From: Agarilytica sp045430285
GTDB taxonomy: Bacteria > Pseudomonadota > Gammaproteobacteria > Pseudomonadales > Cellvibrionaceae
Assembly: GCA_045430285.1 (NCBI GenBank)
Contig: JAILXV010000003.1
Location: 600,518 to 664,517 of the forward strand
Direction of reading: 5' to 3'
DNA: 64,000 bases
The position numbers and the translations under genes are program-made. Positions 1 through 8,309 of this stretch are shown here, in pieces (position 1 is the stretch's first letter; each line of letters begins with the position of its first letter). Under the pieces are notes generated by a model that was not told the origin of the DNA, did not search any database, and saw only the letters and a program-made list of their open reading frames with translations.

Positions 1-1
1 A

Positions 2-685
2 TCTGCACAGTTTGCAAATTATTTTATTCGAGAGTACAAATTAAAACCGATGATGTTCCCAAAACGTTGGGATCATGTAACTCAAACCTGGAAGAAGCGA
101 GAGCGAGGCCCTATCGGTCGAATGCTCAGTATTTTTAGGGGGGACTCTGGTGCGAAGCGTTCACCTAACGCTGGTGATGCGGCTTCAAATGAACCGCGCG
201 ATTGGGTCGCAATAAAGTATTTTAGTGAAGTTTTCAGTATTACACAGGAGAAAAATTCCGGGATAATTACTATGCGGTTGCGCTGGAAAGATCCGAAAGC
301 GGGGGCCGAAATTTTAAACGCCTTGGTTGAGTATGCGAATATCTATATCTCGAAACGACAGCAGAAGCAAATTGAAGATAACATTCGAGCAATGGAGATA
401 AGGCTTGAGCAAGAAGTGATGCCAGAATTAAAAACATTTCTATTCGAGCATATAGAATCCATGAAGAGCACCTTGGTTACCCATAATGTGCAGATAGCAC
501 CTACGTTTAGTGTGATCGATAAAGCGTATGCGCCTCAAGAACCAATATTTAGGGTTCCGAAGGTCTTAATGATAGTGGGGTTTGTTTTTGGGTTACTGTG
601 TGCATTTGTATTTCTGGTGATTCAACGTGTTAGAAATGACGAATCTAAACCAAAGGAATGCAGGGAGGTTTCTGCCACCTCCTGA
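2..685 (+). CDS. Wzz-type polysaccharide chain-length determinant, 3' part
   Basis: The reading frame is open from base 2, so the start codon lies outside the window and only the last 227 residues are seen. The visible part has the usual end of a Wzz/polysaccharide co-polymerase: a periplasmic alpha-helical stretch rich in charged residues, then the proline-containing motif APQEPIFRVPK, one transmembrane helix (roughly the last 45 to 20 residues) and a short basic cytoplasmic tail. Such inner-membrane proteins set the chain length of O-antigen or exopolysaccharide. A first internal ATG occurs at 50, but the upstream residues (SAQFANYFIREYKLKPM) match the family, so that ATG is not the start. 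The polysaccharide cluster it belongs to must lie to the left. Confidence 0.8.
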   Translation, partial: SAQFANYFIREYKLKPMMFPKRWDHVTQTWKKRERGPIGRMLSIFRGDSGAKRSPNAGDAASNEPRDWVAIKYFSEVFSITQEKNSGIITMRLRWKDPKAGAEILNALVEYANIYISKRQQKQIEDNIRAMEIRLEQEVMPELKTFLFEHIESMKSTLVTHNVQIAPTFSVIDKAYAPQEPIFRVPKVLMIVGFVFGLLCAFVFLVIQRVRNDESKPKECREVSATS

Positions 686-725
686 ACCAATCTTTTGGTG
701 TAGGAGACGGCAGATATTTCAAGTG

Positions 726-1265
726 CTAGTTACGACTTGGGTATAGTCCATCTAAAGCAATGCAAAAATTCATTGTCAGATAAGGTTGCATATTTTCATG
801 CCCCTCAGTACCGCCCGCGGTTGACAGTGCTTGGCTAGCGAGTTGTGTATTGGGTGTTTCTGTATCGGAAAGATACAGAATATTATCGCCACTGTTGCCT
901 CTATCAACGCCCATGAAAAGGTCGGAACTTGGTGTTGCCGATGTTCCTGATGATCGCACGCCGGTGACGATATGATCGTGGTTGGGTATTTGGGTTTCGT
1001 TCAGGGGAACAGTAATTACGCCTGATAATTCCCCGGCATTATGTGGGCTTAATCCTGGCCCAGTTCCCCAGTGCATGGGTGCTCGGCCTTGTAAGTTGGG
1101 TAAGCCCATGGATGTGCGTCCGTCTCCACCGTATATCGTGCCGATAACAGAATAGAGCGTTGTATTCTCCGCAATGGGTAATAAGCCGCCGTTACAGAAA
1201 GCCCAGCCGCGTGGGGCAAAATTGCATCCCCACATCCTAATTTCACCTACAAAAGGTTCTGACAT
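726..1265 (-). CDS. phage tail collar domain protein (microcystin-dependent protein-like), copy 1
   Basis: This 179-residue protein begins MSEPFVGEIRMWGCNFAPRGW, the start typical of the tail-collar/MdpB family, then has the GG-D-GRT signature near residue 50 and the H-D-H motif near residue 95. It ends in LDGLYPSRN. I chose the ATG at 1265 rather than the one at 1301 because the two sister genes start at the same place. It is the third gene of a tandem set read leftward, 10 bases after copy 2. The family takes its name from a microcystin-regulated protein; its role in bacteria is unknown, though the fold comes from phage short-tail-fibre proteins. There is no phage structural gene nearby, so this is a domesticated free-standing form. 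Confidence 0.85.
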   Translation of the reverse strand: MSEPFVGEIRMWGCNFAPRGWAFCNGGLLPIAENTTLYSVIGTIYGGDGRTSMGLPNLQGRAPMHWGTGPGLSPHNAGELSGVITVPLNETQIPNHDHIVTGVRSSGTSATPSSDLFMGVDRGNSGDNILYLSDTETPNTQLASQALSTAGGTEGHENMQPYLTMNFCIALDGLYPSRN

Positions 1266-1275
1266 AATAATTCCC

Positions 1276-1809
1276 CTAATTCCGGCTTGGGTATAATCCA
1301 ACCAAGCAAATAATAAAACTTACGCATTGATACGGCATCATGTTGGTGTGGGACTGGTTCCCCCCTGTAGATGCCACCGTTTGGCTATTCATGGTTTGAT
1401 ATCGGGATGGGTCTTCGGGCGCAGGGGTGTAGGGCGAATCACCATCCGTATGGGAGGCAAGCACATCGTTACCGGGATTACTGGAGGTCGCATCGTCCGT
1501 GCTTACCTGAAATGAATGGGTGTGGGTCGGTATGTCGTTAATCGATAGCGTAACGCGTTCTATACCTCGTGTGGCACCAATGGGGTAAGGGCTTAAGCCT
1601 GGTCCGGTGCCTTGGTTTATAGGAAGCCGACCACGCATATCTGGTAGGCCAAATGTCGTGCGCCCGTCGCCACCGTACGTTGTGCCTAATAGTGAAAATA
1701 AAGCATTGTGTTGGGAAATAGCGAGTAGTCCGCCGGAACAAAAGGCCCAGTTGCGCGGGGCAAAACTTCCGCCGAACATGCGAATTTCTCCATAAAAGGG
1801 ATCGCTCAT
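1276..1809 (-). CDS. phage tail collar domain protein, copy 2
   Basis: This 177-residue paralogue of its two neighbours has the conserved start MSDPFYGEIRMFGGSFAPRNW, the GGDGRTTFGLPDMRGR collar signature around residue 47-62, a histidine-rich PTHTHSF segment near 90, and the C-terminal LVGLYPSRN. It lies between copies 1 and 3 with gaps of 10 and 18 bases, so the three are probably one transcript. The variable part is residues 100-150, where the three proteins share little, while both ends are almost fixed. That pattern fits structural subunits with a shared assembly core and a variable exposed face, but this is inference. No signal peptide is seen. Confidence 0.85.
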   Translation of the reverse strand: MSDPFYGEIRMFGGSFAPRNWAFCSGGLLAISQHNALFSLLGTTYGGDGRTTFGLPDMRGRLPINQGTGPGLSPYPIGATRGIERVTLSINDIPTHTHSFQVSTDDATSSNPGNDVLASHTDGDSPYTPAPEDPSRYQTMNSQTVASTGGNQSHTNMMPYQCVSFIICLVGLYPSRN

Positions 1810-1827
1810 CTTATGGCTCCTTAATTA

Positions 1828-2361
1828 TTAATTTCGTGAAGGGAATTGACCAGTAATGGCAATGCAAAAATTAACTGCGAGGGATGGCTGAATATTGTAG
1901 TGCTGTCCACCGCTGCCGCTGGTTGAAACGCTGTTGGGGTGTAAACCTTGTAGGTTATTCGCGACGCCATACATTTCAGTGGCTTCGCTCGTTGTAAAAT
2001 CGTACCCATCGGCAAGAAAAGCATTCGTGAATTGTTTTACATTCGCTTGGCTAGTACTTCCTCTAACTTCGTGAGTATGTTGCCCCATCTCATCAAGCGT
2101 TAAGGTAACATTTTCGATACCGCCATAGGCCCCCTGTTGAAAGTGAGCGCCTTGATTTTCACCCATGCTAACGGGCGTTCGGCTACGCATATCGGGTAAA
2201 TTAAAATTCGTTCGCCCGTCGCCACCATAGGTTGTACCAAGCAACGAATAAAGTGCTTGGTTATCATTGATTGGTATGACTTGACCATTGCATGCCGCCC
2301 AGCCTCTCGGTATCCAACCAAAACCAAACATTCGTATTTCACTTAAAAACGGTTCTGCCAT
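1828..2361 (-). CDS. phage tail collar domain protein, copy 3
   Basis: First gene of the tandem tail-collar set as transcribed (177 residues). It starts MAEPFLSEIRMFGFGWIPRGW, carries GGDGRTNFNLPDMRSR near residue 47 and GQHTHEV near residue 92, and ends ITGQFPSRN. The ATG at 2361 is preferred over the upstream ATG at 2403 because a GGAAGGA ribosome site lies 8 bases upstream and the start then aligns with copies 1 and 2. The promoter should lie between 2362 and 2435, shared divergently with the acetyltransferase gene. Families of this kind often occur as triplets with length-conserved members. Confidence 0.85.
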   Translation of the reverse strand: MAEPFLSEIRMFGFGWIPRGWAACNGQVIPINDNQALYSLLGTTYGGDGRTNFNLPDMRSRTPVSMGENQGAHFQQGAYGGIENVTLTLDEMGQHTHEVRGSTSQANVKQFTNAFLADGYDFTTSEATEMYGVANNLQGLHPNSVSTSGSGGQHYNIQPSLAVNFCIAITGQFPSRN

Positions 2362-2435
2362 AATGCATTCCTTCCCCTTTACATGAGGGGTGTTGGTCTT
2401 CAAACTACACCTAAAAATATAAGGTGCCTGAATTT

Positions 2436-2927
2436 ATGCCATCACAAGATTGGGATCGCATGGTAAAACTTCGTTTATATGAGGATAAGGACCTTCCCTT
2501 TATGCAGGCCTTGTACGCATCCACCCGAGCAGATGAATTGTCGGCCGCGAATTTTTCTCTGGCCGAAAAAACGGCTTTTTTGCAACAGCAGTTTTTCGCG
2601 CAAACCCAGCACTATATTCAGCATTACTGTACGGATGCGTTTAATATTATTGAATTTGACGGAGAGCCGATCGGCCGTTTTTTTGTTGATTATTGGGAAA
2701 AAGAAATTCGCGTTGTTGATATCGCATTGATGCCAAGCTACCGAGGCAGAGGGCTTGGAACTTACCTGTTTAATCAGTTGTTTAAACAAGCGAAGCAATG
2801 TAGACAAGATGTGACAATACATGTTGAGCACAATAATCCAGCTAAAAAACTTTATGAGCGCCTAGGGTTTTCGTTGAAAAATAAAACCAACGACATTTAT
2901 CTGTTGATGGTGTGGCGCTCGATGTAG
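2436..2927 (+). CDS. GNAT-family N-acetyltransferase
   Basis: The protein (about 163 residues) has the GNAT fold signature: a central beta strand ending VVDIALMPSYRGRGLGTYL, where R-G-R-G-L-G is the acetyl-CoA pyrophosphate loop (motif A), followed by VEHNNPAKKLYERLGF (motif B), typical of ribosomal-protein or small-molecule acetylases. The start is uncertain: in-frame GTG at 2424, ATG at 2436 and ATG at 2460 are all possible and none has a strong ribosome site; I use 2436. It lies divergent to the tail-collar genes and convergent with the next gene. Substrate unknown. A link to the RiPP locus (N-acetylation of a peptide) cannot be excluded but has no direct support. Confidence 0.8.
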   Translation: MPSQDWDRMVKLRLYEDKDLPFMQALYASTRADELSAANFSLAEKTAFLQQQFFAQTQHYIQHYCTDAFNIIEFDGEPIGRFFVDYWEKEIRVVDIALMPSYRGRGLGTYLFNQLFKQAKQCRQDVTIHVEHNNPAKKLYERLGFSLKNKTNDIYLLMVWRSM

Positions 2928-2935
2928 CGAAAGCC

Positions 2936-3265
2936 TTACACGCAGTCGGCGTTTTCTTCTTCGGCGACGTTCCGTTTACGGGTTATAACAGTTTCGTATT
3001 CGGTTTCGCCATTTGGTGACAAAAAGAGATTTTTTTCGCCAAAGCTGTCGTGTTGAAATGTGTATGTGCCTTGGGCGATACGAAAATTATTTTCGCCGGT
3101 ATACACTACCGAAAATGCTTCCCATTCATCGCCGTCCAGTTTATTTTTGATTACTTCTGATATGGTGAGAAAAACACTATGTTCTTGGCTGTCAATGACG
3201 CGTACTTTTTCCCCGATCAATAAAGTCAATGTTTTGTAATTGTATTTTTCCGAAACGATTTCCAT
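2936..3265 (-). CDS. small conserved protein resembling DUF6916
   Basis: A 109-residue soluble protein without signal peptide or membrane segment, ending in an acidic tail with a single cysteine (EEENADCV). Its predicted all-beta character (GEKVRVI, EWEAFSVVYTG, GTYTFQHDSFG, LFLSP) resembles the short DUF6916-type proteins that I recall beside tail-collar triplets; this assignment is from memory of the pattern, not a search. It is 8 bases from the convergent acetyltransferase gene and reads in the same direction as the hydroxylase and RRE genes upstream, though separated from them by a 153-base gap (3266-3418) in which I see no gene. Function unknown. Confidence 0.55.
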   Translation of the reverse strand: MEIVSEKYNYKTLTLLIGEKVRVIDSQEHSVFLTISEVIKNKLDGDEWEAFSVVYTGENNFRIAQGTYTFQHDSFGEKNLFLSPNGETEYETVITRKRNVAEEENADCV

Positions 3266-3418
3266 ACACCATCACCAAATAAGTTGTTTTAATAAACAGG
3301 TTGCAAGAGTCTCTTTGCCTTTTTTATTGTGAGTTAATGGTAGTTGATGGTGAGAACGAAATAGTGAAAAAGTGGCGATCTCTGTGCCAATTTTTAAAAC
3401 GAGTTTCAGTGGGAATGA

Positions 3419-4030
3419 TTAGCGGGGCGTAGGAGAAATATAATCTTGCAGCCAGGCGTTGGCAACGCAGTCAATAACAAGGTGAATGCGGGTGTTAGGG
3501 CTCCGATTTGTCACCCAGTGTTCCTTGTCGGCATCTATATACCAAAGTTCCCCTGTATTCATCGGGATTGAATTACCCGCTATAAAAAAGCAAACCTTAG
3601 TATCGGTAACGAGAGGTACGTGTAAGCGCGCTTCTCCGAAATCCAAACCGACACCATTGTCAGTGTGAGGAAGAATATTTGAACCAGGATGAAGGCGCAT
3701 GAAGCGAACTGATTTTACGATGCATTGGAATTCGCTTAGCAGTTTAGCGATTGAAGGATATTGAGTTATGCGGGGTAGGTTGGTCCAGGTTTCCGGTTCG
3801 GTAGATTCTTCGAGGAAAAAAGATTGTAGCAGAGGGTGGGCGGCTTGATGTTGCTGCATACAGCGCAAGGGCAAAACATCCCATGCGCCTTGGTAGGCTT
3901 TTTTATTGACATGAATTTGCCAGTCAACTTCGTCAGAAAGTGTATGAGTAATCTGCCCTATATCTTGCTCGTCGAAGACTTCACTTACTAAGCAACTGTT
4001 TGGAAAGCGTTGATAGGAGTCCGTATGCAT
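3419..4030 (-). CDS. aspartyl/asparaginyl beta-hydroxylase-like 2-oxoglutarate/Fe(II) oxygenase
   Basis: A 203-residue protein with the core of the aspartyl/asparaginyl beta-hydroxylase family: the facial-triad motif H-T-D in LPHTDNGVGLDFGEARLHVPL (around residues 118-137), and a later iron-ligand His with the 2-oxoglutarate-binding Arg in EHWVTNRSPNTRIHLVID (around 170-187). Such enzymes hydroxylate Asp, Asn or sometimes peptide-bound residues. It is the second gene of a leftward pair, 27 bases after the PqqD-like RRE gene, which points to a peptide substrate. The predicted lasso core contains one Asn (position 5), a possible target. Lasso hydroxylation by a 2-oxoglutarate enzyme has a precedent in canucin; the link here is inference. 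Confidence 0.8.
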   Translation of the reverse strand: MHTDSYQRFPNSCLVSEVFDEQDIGQITHTLSDEVDWQIHVNKKAYQGAWDVLPLRCMQQHQAAHPLLQSFFLEESTEPETWTNLPRITQYPSIAKLLSEFQCIVKSVRFMRLHPGSNILPHTDNGVGLDFGEARLHVPLVTDTKVCFFIAGNSIPMNTGELWYIDADKEHWVTNRSPNTRIHLVIDCVANAWLQDYISPTPR

Positions 4031-4057
4031 GTGTGTCGGTGTCTTGGCAAGTTAGGG

Positions 4058-4345
4058 TTAGTTTGAAAGCAGAACGACATCACTTTTGGTTAAGTCACCC
4101 AAGAATGCGATCACGTCTGACTCGCATTGCTCCGGATTTACATTGTATTCCTCCAGTAAGGATTGACAGATATCATCTATTGTCATTGGTTTTTCGACGA
4201 GTTGCCAAATATGGCTGGCAATATTGTCTAATCCGTAATATTGGCCGTTTTCTATACTCATCATCACGGTTTCGCCGTCAATCACGGCGTCCACGATGTT
4301 TTCGTTACGCCGGACGATACTGGAAAGTGTGAGTTTTTCAGCCAT
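4058..4345 (-). CDS. PqqD-like RiPP recognition element (lasso B1)
   Basis: This 95-residue protein has the layout of PqqD-family RRE domains: an N-terminal beta hairpin (DAVIDGETVMMSIENGQYYGLD), the N-x-x-A-x-x-I-W segment (DNIASHIWQLVEKPMTIDDI) and a C-terminal helix with the aspartate pair ESDVIAFLGDL. In split lasso systems this B1 protein binds the precursor leader and presents it to the B2 protease. It is the first gene of a leftward pair with the hydroxylase and is divergent from the kinase-sulfotransferase-cyclase operon across 137 bases (4346-4482) that must hold both promoters. Its separation from the B2 gene at 11.6-12.1 kb by the cyclase operon is unusual. Confidence 0.85.
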   Translation of the reverse strand: MAEKLTLSSIVRRNENIVDAVIDGETVMMSIENGQYYGLDNIASHIWQLVEKPMTIDDICQSLLEEYNVNPEQCESDVIAFLGDLTKSDVVLLSN

Positions 4346-4482
4346 AATTTAATCTCGTTATATCAATTTGATTTATCTAATCCAGTTTTAGCTTACAGAT
4401 TCATTTATTACAACTAATGGCTAAAAATCACACTGTTTTCCATCGGTGTTTATCTAATTCCTAAGCAAAGGGGGAGATTCAG

Positions 4483-5382
4483 ATGATGTTCAGCGCATTT
4501 GGTTTGGCCATTGAAAGTGATGTAACGCTTTCTGTACTTTTACCTTCAGATTCACCGCAGTCAGATGTTGATATTGTGCGCGGCGAGGTCAGCCCGAACG
4601 GGTTGAAGAATCCTGTCGTGGTTCGGCCAAGAGGTCAATCTGCTCCGAGCGAGCTATGGTTTGAGGTGCCGGGCGTGGCTAGATTTTATGTCACGGATGG
4701 TCAACATATTTGTTACGAGCCTGAAGAGGACTGTGATAATCAGAGCCTTCAGCTTTACTTGTTAGGTTCGTGTATGGGGGCAATTTTACATCAACGCGGC
4801 CGCATAGTACTGCACGGCAATGCATTGAGAAGTGGTGATTCTGCTATTGTGTTTGCGGGAGTTTCCGGCCAAGGTAAGTCAACTTTGGCAGGCGCTTTTT
4901 TTCAGCGAGGGTATGAAGTATTGGCGGACGATTTGGCCGCGGTGGATGAAAACTTTGACGTGCACCCCGCATATCCCCAGCTTAAAGTGTGGCACGATAC
5001 GGCCAATAAATTGGGTATTGAGTCAACGAGCCTAAGTCGAATTCGTCATCAAATTCAAAAGTATGCCTACCCACTTGAGCAGGGATTTTGTCAGGAAAAG
5101 CTACCGATTAAAGCGATCTATATTCTAAATTCCCACAATGAAGATCGCGTTGATATTCGCAGAGTTTCAGGCATGCAAAAATTTAGTCTGCTAAAAGAAC
5201 ACACATACCGTTTTGGCCACTTAGAAGGCTTTGGCTTAATGACTCAGCACCTTAAGCTATGTGCGCAACTTGCCGGTCACGTTGATGTATTCGAGATTTA
5301 TCGTCCAAGTTCGGGGTTTAAACTGGATGAACTTGTTGAAACGGTTGAGCGTAACTTATCTCGTGAAGGCGTCGCCGCATGA
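4483..5382 (+). CDS. HPr kinase-like protein (candidate lasso-peptide kinase)
   Basis: A 299-residue protein whose C-terminal half is HprK-like. IVLHGNALRSGDSAIVFAGVSGQGKSTLAG holds the conserved H plus the Walker A loop GVSGQGKST (around residues 127-135), followed by ADDLAAV (around 147-153), the metal-binding acidic site. The N-terminal half lacks the usual HprK domain and is typical of the shorter HprK-related kinases in RiPP loci. In the paeninodin family such kinases phosphorylate the C-terminal Ser of the precursor; the precursor predicted here also ends in Ser. The ribosome site GGGGGAG precedes the ATG at 4483. Its stop overlaps the sulfotransferase start by 4 bases (ATGA), so the two are translationally coupled. 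Confidence 0.85.
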   Translation: MMFSAFGLAIESDVTLSVLLPSDSPQSDVDIVRGEVSPNGLKNPVVVRPRGQSAPSELWFEVPGVARFYVTDGQHICYEPEEDCDNQSLQLYLLGSCMGAILHQRGRIVLHGNALRSGDSAIVFAGVSGQGKSTLAGAFFQRGYEVLADDLAAVDENFDVHPAYPQLKVWHDTANKLGIESTSLSRIRHQIQKYAYPLEQGFCQEKLPIKAIYILNSHNEDRVDIRRVSGMQKFSLLKEHTYRFGHLEGFGLMTQHLKLCAQLAGHVDVFEIYRPSSGFKLDELVETVERNLSREGVAA

Positions 5383-6275
5383 GTCATGACGAAAACGGTA
5401 ATATTTATTGGTTAGCCTCCTATCCTAAATCTGGAAATACCTGGGTCCGTGCGTTTATTGCTGACTTACGCAATGAAAAGCCAGAGGGTACGCAAGCAGG
5501 CACAATGGATATTAATGGCATTCAAACAGGCTCAATCGCAGCCTCGCGGGGGTGGGTCCAAACAGCTTTCGATTTTGACATTAACGAATTGTCTCATGAT
5601 GAAGTGGATCGCCTACGCCCGGAAGCATATATATGGCTATCACAGCAAATGTTATCTCCCGAGTATCACAAAATTCACGACGCATATACGACGTTAGCCG
5701 ATGGGAGGCCGTTAATACCATCCGGCGCAACACGGGGTGTGCTTTATCTTGTGCGAAACCCCTTGGACGTGGCGGTATCGCTGGCGCATCACAACCAAAC
5801 TTCAATCGACGTTGCGATCGATAAAATGGCGAACCCTGTATCTACGTTTTCGGGCCACATAAAGAAAATGAATATACAGCTTCGGCAACATTTACTCACA
5901 TGGTCCGCACATGTGGCGAGTTGGCAGAACGCGCCACTTAACGTCAAGTTCGTGCGGTATGAAGATATGATTTATAACCCTATTCCAACGTTTACTGGAA
6001 TCGCTAATTTTTTAGCGCTCCCCAACAGCGAGGAAGCGGTGCGTGCTTCTGTGGATGCGTGTCAATTTGAAAAACTAAAAATGCAGGAGAACGATACGGT
6101 GTTTAAGGAAAAGCCTCAAAATGCACCGTGTTTTTTCCGAAAGGGACAGGTGGGTGATTGGCAGAGTTGTTTGTCCGTAGAACAAATTGACCGCGTTATT
6201 CGTGATCATGGAGAGATGATGAGCACACTGGGCTATTTAGATGAGCAGGCTCAGCCAATGGAGCAAGTCAGTTAG
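5379..6275 (+). CDS. PAPS-dependent sulfotransferase
   Basis: A 298-residue cytosolic sulfotransferase. YPKSGNTWVR near residue 15-24 is the 5'-phosphosulfate loop, and YLVRNPLDVAVSLAHH near residue 122-137 holds the 3'-phosphate-binding Arg and Ser. KVGDW-like residues (RKGQVGDWQ near 255) close the PAPS site. The protein transfers sulfate to a hydroxyl or amine; the acceptor is unknown. It overlaps the kinase stop by 4 bases and is followed 33 bases on by the lasso cyclase, so the three form one operon. Thr/Ser side chains in the predicted core, a hydroxylated Asn, or an exopolysaccharide from the neighbouring Wzz cluster are possible acceptors. The operon context favours the peptide. Confidence 0.85.
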   Translation: MSHDENGNIYWLASYPKSGNTWVRAFIADLRNEKPEGTQAGTMDINGIQTGSIAASRGWVQTAFDFDINELSHDEVDRLRPEAYIWLSQQMLSPEYHKIHDAYTTLADGRPLIPSGATRGVLYLVRNPLDVAVSLAHHNQTSIDVAIDKMANPVSTFSGHIKKMNIQLRQHLLTWSAHVASWQNAPLNVKFVRYEDMIYNPIPTFTGIANFLALPNSEEAVRASVDACQFEKLKMQENDTVFKEKPQNAPCFFRKGQVGDWQSCLSVEQIDRVIRDHGEMMSTLGYLDEQAQPMEQVS

Positions 6276-6308
6276 CAGTATGCCTAGCTTAGCCTTTAGT
6301 ACGGTCCA

Positions 6309-8225
6309 ATGAGCGCGATACATGCCTGCTGGGAACCCCAGTCTTCGAATATCCAAGGCATCCTCGATACCATGTTACAGTCGTCGGGCTACTGGCAACC
6401 TGATGCTCACAGCGCTTGGTGCTCGACGGAAGCGCCTGTTGGTTTAGCGAAGGGCCACTTATTTAATACAGTACGTTCCCGCGACGATGGCGTGAGCCAT
6501 GATGTACATCGTCATCTTTCGGTAGTCGCAAATGCTCGAATAGATAATCGTGAGCAACTTGCCACGGCATTATCGTTAAACGCCGACGACCCTCAAATAG
6601 CGACGGACGGTCTGCTTATTCTTCACGCATACATTAAATGGGGGCGTCAGTGCGCCGCCTATTTACGCGGGGATTTTGTATTTATAATTTGGGATGAAGA
6701 AAAAAATACATTCTTCTGTGGGCGTGACCACTTTGGTGTCAAAGTGTTGTTCTATGCAAAAACGCCACGTGGCGTCATGCTGTCTAACGAACACAAAGCC
6801 TTTTTTGATTCGGGTTGGTGCAACAAACAAGCGCTTTCTGAAGCGTGGCTGGTCAAAAAATTGTGGGGGCTTGGCCGAAAAACGTTTGATTCCCCACATG
6901 ATGATATTCATGTTGTTCCACCGGCCCATACATTAGAAATATCGGATAAAGGTGCAGAGTTACGTTGCTATTGGCGTTTAGAGGCTCAGGATACTTGGGC
7001 GCATTATTCCGATGAAGCGCTGATTGATGAGTTGAGGCAGCGTTTTGAAAAAGCTGTCGTTGCTCGGCTCGATACCGAATATCCCATTGGCTCGGAGTTG
7101 AGTGAAGGGTTAGATTCGAACGGTGTTACGGGCTTTGCGGCGCGTAACTTACATCCTGCACCGCTCTTCACATTTTCTTGTAACTGTATCCCTTTGAATA
7201 AACAAAACATGCCGATATGGGGGGACACATATAAGGATATGACACAGATTCTTGGTGTTCATGACAACCTCCGGCCCGCATGGTTAGATCAGACAGATGA
7301 TGAAGCGCAATTTCTTCAACAACAAAAAAGGGAATATTTTGAAGGTTTTGGTACTGTGCTTCCGGTTCGTAGCGAATTATTTTTTTATCGCGCGCGTTGT
7401 GCCCAACATCACGGCGTTCGGGTGCTATTGTCAGGTTGGGGCGGGGATCATTGCGTTACGAACCCTGGCGATCACTATGCAGACGAATTACTTGAGGATA
7501 AGAAATTTAATGACCTACATCACTTGCTTAGGCAAAAGCAGAAACGCGGTCGAGGTGCTAGTCCGTTAAAAGCAATGGCGTCGTTGTTGTATCGGGCTTA
7601 CTTGGTGCCTCGTTTGTCGAAATTTCATATCCGACGAGGAAGGACTGAAAAGGTTGTAGAGCGGAAAGCGAGGCATCATTTTTTGGGAAAACGCTGGCGG
7701 CGGCAGTTTAATCTCGAAGGTGAGTTAGCCCAGTTTATAAAAGAGTATTCCTGCCACACTGTTAAACAAAAGGAACAGTTGGAATTATTTGATTTAGGGT
7801 TAACAAACCGACTTATTGAATCGGAGTTGTTGGGTCGGGTGACGCGATTAGAGCACCGCTACCCTATGTTGGACGTGGATTTAGTCTCGTTTGCGCATAA
7901 CCTACCAAGCCGACTAAAAATATATCGGGGAGTTGAACGTTACCCGTTCCGACGCGTTTTAGAGGGGGTCACGACACCGAGTATCCAGTGGCGAAGAAAA
8001 TCAGAGGTTATTCTCCCAAAAATAGACCATGAGGGGCAGTTAACGCGGCAAAGCCAATCGTTAGCGAGACGGTTAAAAAAAAGTATATTTGCTAAGCGCT
8101 ACAGCAGTGCACAGGCATTGGCGAAAAGCGTGGGCTTTCGTGACCCACTGCTTTTTAGCCGCTTGGAGTTTTTGCTGGATATGGAGACGTATCATCGAAC
8201 TGCTTTTGATAAGCCGAGCAGCTAA
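6309..8225 (+). CDS. asparagine synthetase-like lasso cyclase
   Basis: At 638 residues this matches the length of lasso cyclases (C proteins). The N-terminal glutaminase-like domain spans about residues 1-210 (FNTVRSRDD, ANARIDNR, YLRGDFVFIIWDEE, GRDHFGVK). The C-terminal ATP-pyrophosphatase domain carries SEGLDSNGVTG (near 264-274, in place of the SGGLDSS of AsnB) and LSGWGGDH (near 374-381). The start MSAI has no catalytic Cys2, as expected of cyclases, which do not use glutamine. The enzyme adenylates the side-chain carboxylate (here predicted Glu9) and closes it on the Gly1 amine. Third gene of the kinase-sulfotransferase operon, and convergent with the precursor gene across about 84 bases. 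Confidence 0.9.
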   Translation: MSAIHACWEPQSSNIQGILDTMLQSSGYWQPDAHSAWCSTEAPVGLAKGHLFNTVRSRDDGVSHDVHRHLSVVANARIDNREQLATALSLNADDPQIATDGLLILHAYIKWGRQCAAYLRGDFVFIIWDEEKNTFFCGRDHFGVKVLFYAKTPRGVMLSNEHKAFFDSGWCNKQALSEAWLVKKLWGLGRKTFDSPHDDIHVVPPAHTLEISDKGAELRCYWRLEAQDTWAHYSDEALIDELRQRFEKAVVARLDTEYPIGSELSEGLDSNGVTGFAARNLHPAPLFTFSCNCIPLNKQNMPIWGDTYKDMTQILGVHDNLRPAWLDQTDDEAQFLQQQKREYFEGFGTVLPVRSELFFYRARCAQHHGVRVLLSGWGGDHCVTNPGDHYADELLEDKKFNDLHHLLRQKQKRGRGASPLKAMASLLYRAYLVPRLSKFHIRRGRTEKVVERKARHHFLGKRWRRQFNLEGELAQFIKEYSCHTVKQKEQLELFDLGLTNRLIESELLGRVTRLEHRYPMLDVDLVSFAHNLPSRLKIYRGVERYPFRRVLEGVTTPSIQWRRKSEVILPKIDHEGQLTRQSQSLARRLKKSIFAKRYSSAQALAKSVGFRDPLLFSRLEFLLDMETYHRTAFDKPSS

Positions 8226-8309
8226 GTTGAGTTTTTGTGGTCGTGCAGAGAATATGGCTTCACGGTATTCATCCAAGAAGCCTGCGCTCATCGTTTAGTT
8301 GTGGTTAAA

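Noticed and set aside
4346..4482. Search for a second precursor or clear promoters between B1 and kinase genes
   Set aside because: No ORF with a lasso-like core and no convincing -35/-10 pair was found; only AT-rich sequence.
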